Source of the DNA: Bacillota bacterium
GTDB lineage: Bacteria > Bacillota_A > Clostridia > Lachnospirales > Bianqueaceae
Length of the DNA stretch: 6,144 nt
NCBI GenBank assembly: GCA_017420625.1
Contig: JAFOIR010000362.1
Coordinates: forward strand, 1-6,144
Direction of reading: 5' to 3'
Below are positions 1 to 5,590 of the stretch, piece by piece. Both the position numbers and the translations under genes were made by a program. The notes below the pieces were generated by a model that was given only the letters and a program-made list of their open reading frames with translations, did no database searches and was not told the DNA's origin. The first letter of the stretch is position 1; every line of letters starts with the position of its first letter.

Positions 1-69
1 CCCGAGCAGATCCATGATACCCCCGTTCTGCGTACCATGGTGGGAGGAGAATGGGTATACACCCACTGA
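1..69 (+). CDS. C-terminal end of a probable amidohydrolase (partial)
   Basis: Frame 1 is open from the window edge and ends at TGA 67-69, giving 22 residues that finish IHDTPVLRTMVGGEWVYTH. This resembles the usual ending of YtcJ-like, metal-dependent amidohydrolases of the amidohydrolase-3 group, where a strand of the form 'I.DTKVLMTMVGGKVVY' closes the small beta-sandwich domain. Such enzymes hydrolyse amide or related bonds in the cytoplasm; no substrate can be inferred here. The catalytic part lies outside the window. The call rests on a short C-terminal match from memory, so another enzyme with a similar tail is possible. The next 78 bases have no gene and no clear terminator before the insertion sequence. 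Confidence 0.5.
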   Translation, partial: PEQIHDTPVLRTMVGGEWVYTH

Positions 70-84
70 TGTCCTTTATGCGTT

Positions 85-114
85 TTCCGAAAAGCTTCCC
101 GTACTGCTTATAAT
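85..114 (+). promoter_or_regulatory. Candidate sigma-A promoter left of the IS
   Basis: A perfect -10 box TATAAT lies at 109-114, with a weak -35 TTCCGA at 85-90 (3 of 6 matches) and an 18-base spacer. It points right, towards the insertion sequence. Without the IS, its transcript would enter the NEW3/ABC operon after a leader of about 170 bases, so it may be the original operon promoter. The -10 box is convincing; the -35 is poor. Confidence 0.35.
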
Positions 115-147
115 GTTCAAGACCCTGAAGGACAAAGAACATTTAAC

Positions 148-158
148 GGGGCTGTCGC
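148..158 (+). repeat. Left terminal inverted repeat of the IS1182 element
   Basis: GGGGCTGTCGC matches the inverted complement of 2011-2021 at 10 of 11 positions. This is the end distal to the transposase start. A second inverted copy at 181-191 (GCGACAGCTCC) makes the end palindromic. Confidence 0.75.
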
Positions 159-196
159 TTTAGATGATTAAATTATCTTGGCGACAGCTCCTTTTT
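148..196 (+). terminator. Hairpin terminator in the left IS end, facing into the IS
   Basis: The outer stem pairs GGGGCTGTCGC (148-158) with GCGACAGCTCC (181-191) through one G-U pair. An inner stem pairs AGATGAT with ATTATCT across a short TAA loop. TTTTT follows at 192-196. Read on the plus strand this is a textbook intrinsic terminator. It would stop transcripts coming from the left flank before they run antisense through the transposase or on into the operon. On the minus strand no T-run follows, so it should be weak for outgoing transposase mRNA. Confidence 0.7.
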
Positions 197-293
197 ATAT
201 CTCTTTTTTTATTGAATAGATATGATTACTCTGATTGTCTAAAAATAGCGTACTTAAACAAACCGATTGATGAGACTGGCATACTTTTATGTT

Positions 294-1922
294 TTATGAT
301 GTTTCTTTTAGTTCGTACAGATGTGTTCCGATCCGTCCGGACATAATCCTGTGGTGAAGCTTGTTTATATCAAACCCGATTGCCACCAGGATGCTTTGCG
401 TAAGCACATTTTCTTTTCCGCGATACAGGTATCTTCTGAAGTTCATGTCCTCTTTTATATTTGCAAATGAACCTTCTGCCTGTATGCTGCGGTTCATTCT
501 GAGTTGTGTCCCGTATTCACTTGTTATTCGTTCAAGGCATTCTGCACGCTTCTTTTCCAGTTTTCTTGATACTGAAAGGCGCTTGATCCTGTCCTTAAAA
601 GCTGTCTTACAGTTGTTGCCCTTAATGCAGCCTTTTTTGTATGGACATCTCCTGCAGCTTTCACACTCGTATATAGTTACATTACGCCGGTAGCCGCTGG
701 CAGACTTTTCTGTATTTTTCTTAACGGCATAAAGCCGCTTCCCGTTCCTGCAGATATAGCTGTCAGTTTCGGAGTCATATTCCATGTTCTCACGCCTGCT
801 TATGTCTTGCTTAAACTTCCTTGTTTTTGAAAGTTCAAAATTCTGGGGCTTTATGTATGCAGTCTGGCTGTTGGATTCTATGAAGACATAATTCTCCTCA
901 CTTTCATAACCTGCATCAGCAACGATATTTTTGTATTTGAAAGAATGGTATTCCTCCATGTCCTTTAAGAAAGGGATAAGTGTAAGCGTGTCAGTGTGGT
1001 TAGGGTAAACACCCACCCAAGTCACATACTCTGAGTCCACTCCATGCTGCAGGTTGTAGGCCGGCTTGAGCTGACCGTTAAGCATTGCGTCTTCCTTCAT
1101 TCTCATAAAAGTGGCATCAGTGTCCGTTTTGGAATAACTGTTCCTGTTTCCACACATAGAGATCTTGTGGCTATATTCCCTGAGCTTTTCCAGGTATTCC
1201 TTAAGGGTTTCAACGGAACGCTGAAGTACGGTTTTCCTTTTACCTATGCCGTGTACAAACTCAATTCCCTCAGATTCTTTCAGCCTGTACAGTTTCTTTA
1301 GGAGCCTCTCAAGAGTATGCTGTGATATGCGGTCTTTATAAACAACCTTGATTCCGTACAGTTCTTCACATTCTGCACAGAACACACATATTTTATCCGT
1401 CAGCTTAAGCAGGTTTTTCGACACGGCCTTTTTCCACACGAAAGTATATTTATTAGCAGCCGCTTCTATCTTTGTCCCGTCGATGAAAACATTCTCCCCT
1501 GATATTTCACCGAGATCGAGAAGTATGGTACCGACCTGTGACATTATCTGTTTTGAACACTGTGAAAGATGAATGGAAATGAATCTTGCGATCGTTGAAT
1601 GGTCAGGGACAGGGGCACCATCCAAAAGATACATGAAATTGATGTCTCTCCTGCAGGATGTTTCAATATCACGGCTTGAATAAATCCTGTTCATTGCTGC
1701 ATAGATAACTATCTTTAACATCTGACGTGGTGAAGCCTGGTTTTTCCTGATTCTGTCATATGTTGAATACAGATCGGAAAGATTCATTCCCTCCACAAAT
1801 GCATTTAACAGGCGTACCGGGTCGTCAGACGGGATAGATATTTCTATGTCGAGCGGAAGTTTTAATTGATGATATATGGAGATTCCTGTATAATCTCCGT
1901 GTAAGATTTTATTTAGTAGCAT
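294..1922 (-). CDS. IS1182-family DDE transposase
   Basis: This 542-residue protein catalyses cut-and-paste or copy movement of its own element by binding the terminal repeats and carrying out DDE strand transfer. The N-terminal 120 residues match the helical DUF772-type DNA-binding region typical of IS1182/IS5-like transposases (QLKLPLDIEISIP, then KIVIYAAMNRIYSSRDIE and PDHSTIARF). The RNase-H-fold catalytic residues are visible as D148 (VFIDGTKIEA), D336 (IVADAGYES) and E483 (QAEGSFANIKEDM). A cysteine cluster at about 420-438 (CESCRRCPYKKGC...C) between the second D and the E may bind zinc, as seen in relatives. Length and motifs indicate an intact, possibly active enzyme. The ATG at 1922 has only a poor ribosome binding site. 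A perfect 7-bp hairpin lies in codons 9-15 and a large hairpin in the leader, suggesting low translation. Confidence 0.95.
   Translation of the reverse strand: MLLNKILHGDYTGISIYHQLKLPLDIEISIPSDDPVRLLNAFVEGMNLSDLYSTYDRIRKNQASPRQMLKIVIYAAMNRIYSSRDIETSCRRDINFMYLLDGAPVPDHSTIARFISIHLSQCSKQIMSQVGTILLDLGEISGENVFIDGTKIEAAANKYTFVWKKAVSKNLLKLTDKICVFCAECEELYGIKVVYKDRISQHTLERLLKKLYRLKESEGIEFVHGIGKRKTVLQRSVETLKEYLEKLREYSHKISMCGNRNSYSKTDTDATFMRMKEDAMLNGQLKPAYNLQHGVDSEYVTWVGVYPNHTDTLTLIPFLKDMEEYHSFKYKNIVADAGYESEENYVFIESNSQTAYIKPQNFELSKTRKFKQDISRRENMEYDSETDSYICRNGKRLYAVKKNTEKSASGYRRNVTIYECESCRRCPYKKGCIKGNNCKTAFKDRIKRLSVSRKLEKKRAECLERITSEYGTQLRMNRSIQAEGSFANIKEDMNFRRYLYRGKENVLTQSILVAIGFDINKLHHRIMSGRIGTHLYELKETS
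1878..1898 (-). promoter_or_regulatory. Hairpin inside the transposase start region
   Basis: GGAGATT (1878-1884) and AATCTCC (1892-1898) form a perfect 7-bp stem around a 7-base loop, located 24-45 bases into the transposase coding sequence on the minus strand. Secondary structure this close to the start codon commonly lowers initiation. The structure is seen directly; its role in limiting transposase output is inferred. Confidence 0.3.
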
Positions 1923-1935
1923 AAATATATTTTAC

Positions 1936-1976
1936 CGCAAAAGCCGGACTTTTCGTAGTCTGGCTTTTGTGTTTTT
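1936..1976 (+). terminator. Strong hairpin plus T-run in the transposase leader
   Basis: CGCAAAAGCCGGACT (1936-1950) pairs with AGTCTGGCTTTTGTG (1957-1971) across a TTTCGT loop. TTTTT follows at 1972-1976. The variable pairs are G-U on the plus strand but C-A mismatches on the minus strand, so the structure is most stable in plus-strand RNA. It looks like an intrinsic terminator for rightward transcripts leaving the IS or running antisense to the transposase. It lies within the transposase 5' leader, 14 bases upstream of the start codon. Confidence 0.6.
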
Positions 1977-1982
1977 CACAAG

Positions 1983-2028
1983 AAAAAGGAGCTGTCACAC
2001 CATTCTTAGTGCGACAGCTCCCCTTTTT
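1983..2028. terminator. Bidirectional hairpin terminator at the right IS end
   Basis: GGAGCTGTC (1988-1996) pairs with GACAGCTCC (2013-2021), then CAC (1998-2000) pairs with GTG (2009-2011) after one mismatch. On the minus strand the hairpin is followed by TTTTT (complement of 1983-1987), so leftward transcripts from outside would stop before entering the transposase gene. On the plus strand CCTTTTT follows at 2022-2028, so rightward transcripts leaving the IS would also stop. The outward T-run is flanking DNA, outside the proposed IS border. Confidence 0.65.
2011..2021 (-). repeat. Right terminal inverted repeat of the IS1182 element
   Basis: Read on the minus strand this is GGAGCTGTCGC, 10 of 11 identical to the left end at 148-158. 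It is the end proximal to the transposase start, and its inner inverted partner lies at 1988-1996. Confidence 0.7.
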
Positions 2029-2056
2029 GTTCACAGAAAAAACACGGAATTATAAA
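2027..2056 (+). promoter_or_regulatory. Possible promoter for the NEW3/ABC operon
   Basis: TATAAA (2051-2056) is a 5-of-6 match to the -10 box. TTGTTC (2027-2032) is a weak -35 at 18 bases spacing. It lies just outside the right IS end, partly over that end's outward T-run, and would give a leader of about 100 bases before the ATG at 2165. It is the best candidate between IS and operon, but only moderate. A TTGACC at 2111-2116 lacks a proper -10. Confidence 0.3.
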
Positions 2057-2164
2057 ATTTGCGTCACAAATTGGGACTAACTTTCAGTACAGGCGTTGCG
2101 GAGGAGGTGCTTGACCAATATCGCAAACGATCCTTACATTTTTTTTAAGGAGGCGTGACAGATC

Positions 2165-3424
2165 ATGGGAAGGACAGCAGGATTTGTGACAGGAAAGAAA
2201 AAGAGGTTTGCTTGCGGACTGTTGGCGGCCGGAGTGCTGGCGGCGATTACGGTGCTTATGCCGGCTGCGGTTTTTGCGGACGAAGCAGATACGAACAGCC
2301 AGACAGAGGCGGTAAGTCAGGCAGGTGAGTTGGTCTTTAGCACAGACTACCCCGGGGTTACGGTAAAGCCAGGCGGAGCCTCAACATTTCCGCTCTATAT
2401 AACAAATACCGGTTCGAAGGAGACCACGGTTGCGCTTGAAGCGGAAGATCTCCCGGAGGGCTGGGAGGGAGCATTCAAGAACACCTCAAATGAAGTGTCC
2501 ATGGTTCATGTAGGTGCTCATCAGAAAAAAGAGGATTCCCCGTCGCTTTCCTATTCGCTGACCGTTCCGGAGGATGCGAAGGAGGATACCTACACGATCA
2601 CCTTGAACGCGAAGGGCGGCAGCGTGAACGAGGAATTAAAGCTTTCCGTCAAGGTTGATGCGGAAGAGAAAAAGCTCGGTGTTGATACCTTCACCACGGA
2701 TTACGCTCAGCAGGAGGGTCCGGCCGGAACAAAATTCAGTTATACCGCGAAGCTTACCAACAACAGCGGAGAGAATCAGACCTATTCAATGTCTGTTCAG
2801 GGAGCGCCGGAGGGCTGGAACGTAACCTTTACTCCTTCGGATGCCGGCAGCGCAACATCTTCAGTTCCGGTAGAAGCCGGCGCAACTTCTTCGATCGCTG
2901 TGGCAGTCACACCCGCGCAGAATGTAATGGCAGGTGAGTATCCTCTCACGTTCATGGTGGACTGTGCAGGAGAGACACTCGAGCTCCCGGTTACCGTTAA
3001 GATCACCGGTACCTACGGCCTTACGGCGACTACGCCCAATGGCAATCTTTCCACCAGTACCTATGCGGGTGAGTCGAAGGATGTGGTTCTTTCCATACAG
3101 AATACGGGCAATATCGACCTCAGCAATATAAGCCTTAAGGCACAGGCTTCCACCGACTGGAAGGTCACATTTGACGAGGACACCATCAGTGATATTCCCG
3201 CCGGACAGAGCAAAGAAGTGACCGCCCATATTACTCCTGCGAAGGATGCGATCCTCGGGGACTACGCGGTTCTTGTCACTGCGTCAAATGAAGTGGTCAA
3301 ATCCGAATGCGACTTGAGAGTTGCCGTACAGAATCATACGGGCTGGGGAATTGTGGCGGTTGTGATCATCGCGGCCCTGGTTGCCGGATTGGTTTACATA
3401 ATTCGAAAGTTTGGAAGAAGATAA
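2165..3424 (+). CDS. Secreted, membrane-anchored protein with three NEW3/Ig-like repeats
   Basis: This 419-residue protein begins with a positively charged n-region and a hydrophobic core (about 15-35), then a signal peptidase I site after VFA at residue 38. Three tandem beta-sandwich repeats follow at about 55-165, 170-280 and 283-388. Each has the 'ITNTG / LTNNSG / IQNTGN' strand, a 'LPEGWE / APEGWNVTF / STDWKVTF' turn, and a late 'EDTYTITL / AGEYPLTF / LGDYAVLV' strand. These are marks of NEW3-type (COG1470-like) Ig domains. A single C-terminal transmembrane helix (about 393-412) and a basic tail (RKFGRR) anchor it, so the repeats face outside. It has AAGGAGG (2147-2153) 11 bases before the ATG. 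It is first in an operon with an ABC exporter, 15 bases before the ATPase start, suggesting that it is the exporter's extracytoplasmic partner. Its ligand is unknown. Confidence 0.88.
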   Translation: MGRTAGFVTGKKKRFACGLLAAGVLAAITVLMPAAVFADEADTNSQTEAVSQAGELVFSTDYPGVTVKPGGASTFPLYITNTGSKETTVALEAEDLPEGWEGAFKNTSNEVSMVHVGAHQKKEDSPSLSYSLTVPEDAKEDTYTITLNAKGGSVNEELKLSVKVDAEEKKLGVDTFTTDYAQQEGPAGTKFSYTAKLTNNSGENQTYSMSVQGAPEGWNVTFTPSDAGSATSSVPVEAGATSSIAVAVTPAQNVMAGEYPLTFMVDCAGETLELPVTVKITGTYGLTATTPNGNLSTSTYAGESKDVVLSIQNTGNIDLSNISLKAQASTDWKVTFDEDTISDIPAGQSKEVTAHITPAKDAILGDYAVLVTASNEVVKSECDLRVAVQNHTGWGIVAVVIIAALVAGLVYIIRKFGRR

Positions 3425-3439
3425 ACAGTGAGGCAGGCT

Positions 3440-4447
3440 ATGACAGATACACCGATTATCCGCATCATGGATCTGACAAAGGCTTATGGCCCGAAAACAG
3501 CCGTGGATCATCTTAATCTGGAGATCAGACGGGGAGAGATTTTCGGTCTGCTCGGACCGAACGGTGCGGGAAAAACAACAACAATATTAATGCTCCTGGG
3601 CTTGACCGAACCTACTCATGGAATGGCATTGATCGACGGGCATGACTGCACAAGGCAGTCCATGCTGGTAAAGCGGATCACCGGATATATGCCGGACAAC
3701 ATCGGGTTTTACAGCGATATGACAGGACGTGAGAACCTTCGTTTCATGGCGAGGCTTAACGGTATTCCGGAGCATGAGATCAACCCGCTGATCGACGGTT
3801 TGCTGGAAAAGGTGGGAATGACCCACGCTGCGGATCAGAAGACGGAGACCTATTCAAAGGGTATGCGCCAGCGTCTCGGGATCGCGGACGTCCTTATTAA
3901 GGATCCGGAGGTCATCATAATGGATGAACCCACAACGGGCCTTGATCCGGAAGGTATGCGGGAGTTTTTAAGCCTTATAAAGCAGCTGAGCGTTGAGGAT
4001 AAGAAGACGATCCTGGTATCCAGCCATCAGCTCTACCAGATCCAGCAGATCTGTGACAGGGTCGGTATTTTCGTGGACGGAAACCTGATCGCCTGCGGAG
4101 GTATCGATGAGCTCGGAAGCCAGATCGAGACGGAAGGGCACTACACTCTGGAGATTGAGACCGAGCCCTGCGACAGCAGATTTCTGGGATTTATTGAGGG
4201 ACTTAAGGGAATGACCGGGATAACAAAGAACGGCAATACCTTTGTAATCAATTCCTCGGAGGATCTTCGGGAGGAAATCACAAAGTACCTTATAACGAAT
4301 GAATATAAGCTCTTGCATCTGCATCAGAAGGGCGGGGATCTCGATGAGATCTACCGTGTCTATTTTGAAGAAGCTGAAAAAGAAGGAGATGACAGTGATG
4401 GTAAAGACGGCAGCAGGAAACGCCTTTTCGGCCGCAGAGGGGCATAA
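3440..4447 (+). CDS. ABC-2 type transporter ATP-binding protein
   Basis: This cytoplasmic ATPase (335 aa from ATG 3440) powers the membrane partner encoded next. Walker A is GPNGAGKT at 39-46, signature YSKGMRQRLGIA at 138-149, Walker B VIIMDEP at 158-164 with catalytic E163, D-loop GLD at 167-169, and switch histidine H196 (SSHQL). The Q-loop position reads GYMPDNIGFY, as in many exporters of the CcmA/COG1131 type that have no glutamine there. Residues after about 225 form an accessory domain like those of drug- and antibiotic-export ATPases. The tail from 311 on is highly charged and probably disordered. ATG 3440 is chosen because GAGG ends 6 bases before it. An upstream GTG at 3428 would add four residues. 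The last 50 bases overlap the permease gene. Confidence 0.93.
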   Translation: MTDTPIIRIMDLTKAYGPKTAVDHLNLEIRRGEIFGLLGPNGAGKTTTILMLLGLTEPTHGMALIDGHDCTRQSMLVKRITGYMPDNIGFYSDMTGRENLRFMARLNGIPEHEINPLIDGLLEKVGMTHAADQKTETYSKGMRQRLGIADVLIKDPEVIIMDEPTTGLDPEGMREFLSLIKQLSVEDKKTILVSSHQLYQIQQICDRVGIFVDGNLIACGGIDELGSQIETEGHYTLEIETEPCDSRFLGFIEGLKGMTGITKNGNTFVINSSEDLREEITKYLITNEYKLLHLHQKGGDLDEIYRVYFEEAEKEGDDSDGKDGSRKRLFGRRGA

Positions 4448-5432
4448 CAATAAGAGTATCCGTTATCACAGCCTTACGGCTCTCTACCAGAAGGAAATGG
4501 CAGATCACGTAACGGGAAAAAGGTTCATCATTATCCTGATCCTGGTGATCGCTATGACGATCGCAAGCGTTTACGGCGCGGTTACGGGCATAGGCAGCGC
4601 GCTTAAAGACGCGGCAGCGGATCCGAAGGCTTCGTTTGATGCAAGCTTTATGTTCTTAAAGCTGTTTTCCACAGGCGGAAGTTCAATACCCTCGTATATG
4701 TCGCTGATCGCCCTGATCGGGCCGTTCATCGGGCTTATCTTGGGCTTTGACTCGATCAACGCGGAAAAAAATAGCGGCACCTTAAACCGCCTTGTGTCAC
4801 AGCCCATCTACAGAGATTCCATCATTATCGGCAAGTTCCTGGCCTCAAGTACGCTTATCACTGTCATGATCTTCAGCACAGGAATCGCGGTGGGCTGCGC
4901 AGGCTTTCTCTGCTCCGGGATAAGACCCACAGGTGAGGAGCTTGTGAGGATCCTGATCTATTTGATCTTTACTGACATTTACGTCTGTTTCTGGCTGGCA
5001 ATGGCCATGCTGTTTTCGGTCTTTACCAGGCAGGCAACGACCTCGGCTCTTTCTTCGATCGCCTTGTGGCTCTTTTTCGCGATTTTCATGAGCCTTTTAG
5101 CCGGAATTATGGCGAATGCGGCCTATCCTGTCAATACAGAGTATCAGCAGGCGGTCAACGGCCTTAAAAACTATGACCTTAATCTTAACTTAAACCGTCT
5201 TTCTCCGTATTATCTTTATTCCGAGGCCGGTTCCGTGCTTATGAACCCCGCGACCAGGGCGATCAACGCCGTGTCCTACGCCCAGCTGGTAGGGGCACTG
5301 CGCGGTTACCTGCCGCTGGGTCAGAGCCTACTGCTGATCTGGCCTCATCTGGTAGGACTGCTGGCGCTTACCTTTGCTGCGTTTACGATATCGTATGTGG
5401 GCTTTATGCGCCAGGAGATAAGAGGGAACTGA
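4398..5432 (+). CDS. ABC-2 type transporter permease
   Basis: This 344-residue protein has six predicted transmembrane segments at about 42-62, 98-118, 147-172, 182-207, 217-238 and 309-335. The topology is N-in with two external loops (63-97 and 239-308). The cytoplasmic loop 119-146 holds the NAEKNSGTLNRLVSQPIYRDSI stretch, whose E-x3-GTL and 'P..R..ii.GK' pattern marks the ABC2_membrane_2/NosY (COG1277) group of export permeases. It should pair with the ATPase just upstream. The start is taken as ATG 4398, with AAGGAG at 4383-4388 giving 9 bases of spacing. ATG 4389 lies too close to that site, and GTG 4395 is possible. The frame is open further upstream within the ATPase gene, but without a suitable site. 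Starting inside the ATPase gene suggests translational coupling. The substrate is unknown. Confidence 0.9.
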   Translation: MVKTAAGNAFSAAEGHNNKSIRYHSLTALYQKEMADHVTGKRFIIILILVIAMTIASVYGAVTGIGSALKDAAADPKASFDASFMFLKLFSTGGSSIPSYMSLIALIGPFIGLILGFDSINAEKNSGTLNRLVSQPIYRDSIIIGKFLASSTLITVMIFSTGIAVGCAGFLCSGIRPTGEELVRILIYLIFTDIYVCFWLAMAMLFSVFTRQATTSALSSIALWLFFAIFMSLLAGIMANAAYPVNTEYQQAVNGLKNYDLNLNLNRLSPYYLYSEAGSVLMNPATRAINAVSYAQLVGALRGYLPLGQSLLLIWPHLVGLLALTFAAFTISYVGFMRQEIRGN

Positions 5433-5438
5433 GTTCCC
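5424..5438 (+). other. Small perfect hairpin centred on the permease stop codon
   Basis: GGGAAC (5424-5429) and GTTCCC (5433-5438) form a perfect 6-bp stem whose 3-base loop is the TGA stop codon itself. No T-run follows, so it is not a normal intrinsic terminator. It may protect the 3' end of the message or be chance. No better terminator for the operon is seen before 5500. Confidence 0.3.
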
Positions 5439-5469
5439 CTTGCTTCGGCTTATGCTGGTCGTGATATCA

Positions 5470-5483
5470 GGGCTGTCGTTTTA
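5470..5483 (+). repeat. Vestigial copy of the IS1182 end sequence
   Basis: GGGCTGTCGTTTTA matches the left IS end at 149-162 (GGGCTGTCGCTTTA) at 13 of 14 positions, in the same orientation. The hairpin partner and transposase are missing, so it is at most a remnant. It lies 38 bases after the permease stop and 26 bp upstream of a relocated promoter. Confidence 0.35.
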
Positions 5484-5495
5484 TGGCGCTAACCC

Positions 5496-5587
5496 TTGCA
5501 ATCCCATCTCCTTCGCTTATAATAAAAATGAATAGCGTATATAAAATGTGATAAAATGATAAAGAAACGGAGGTGATCGATACGATG
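5496..5587 (+). promoter_or_regulatory. Orphaned promoter and ribosome binding site
   Basis: TTGCAA (5496-5501) and a perfect TATAAT (5518-5523), 16 bases apart, form a good sigma-A promoter. After an A/T-rich leader, GGAGGTGATC (5569-5578) is a ten-base perfect complement to the 16S rRNA 3' end, 6 bases before ATG 5585. This is how a well-expressed gene starts. The reading frame that follows (5585-5692, 35 codons) runs antisense through a serine hydrolase fragment and makes no recognisable protein. The original gene seems to have been lost after its first codon or so. Confidence 0.6.
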
Positions 5588-5590
5588 GCA

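Larger units (their letters stand above)
148..2021. mobile_element. IS1182-family insertion sequence, apparently complete
   Basis: The element is about 1.87 kb, within the size usual for the IS1182 family, and carries one uninterrupted minus-strand transposase gene (294-1922). The ends are set by an 11-base imperfect terminal inverted repeat: GGGGCTGTCGC at 148-158 and the reverse complement of 2011-2021 (GGAGCTGTCGC), with one mismatch. Each end also has a second, oppositely oriented copy of the motif just inside, so each end folds into a hairpin. No target-site duplication is visible. Flanking GAACA (137-141) and TGTTC (2028-2032) are placed symmetrically 6 bases outside each end. The exact borders are inferred from repeat symmetry and could shift by a base or two. 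Confidence 0.85.

Noticed and set aside
164..346. Plus-strand open frame of 60 codons at the left IS end
   Set aside because: It starts in the loop of the IS-end hairpin, is rich in chance A/T codons, has no ribosome binding site, and overlaps the end of the real transposase gene.
361..1572. Several plus-strand frames opposite the transposase
   Set aside because: These are antisense shadows of the transposase coding sequence, without ribosome binding sites or recognisable domains.
2111..2139. TTGACC-17-TTACAT as the operon promoter
   Set aside because: The -10 matches only 3 of 6 and the start would fall on the ribosome binding site, leaving no usable leader.
2797..3511. Minus- and alternate-frame ORFs across the NEW3 gene
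   Set aside because: The forward frame has a signal peptide, repeats and anchor; the others are low-complexity shadows caused by its codon pattern.
3674..3715. Missing Q-loop glutamine in the ATPase as a sign of a defect
   Set aside because: The 'GYxPD/E' form is common in this exporter ATPase group, and all other catalytic motifs are intact.
3587..4508. Minus-strand ORFs opposite the ATPase and permease genes
   Set aside because: The ATPase motifs and the permease start fix the plus strand as coding; no domain or ribosome binding site supports the others.
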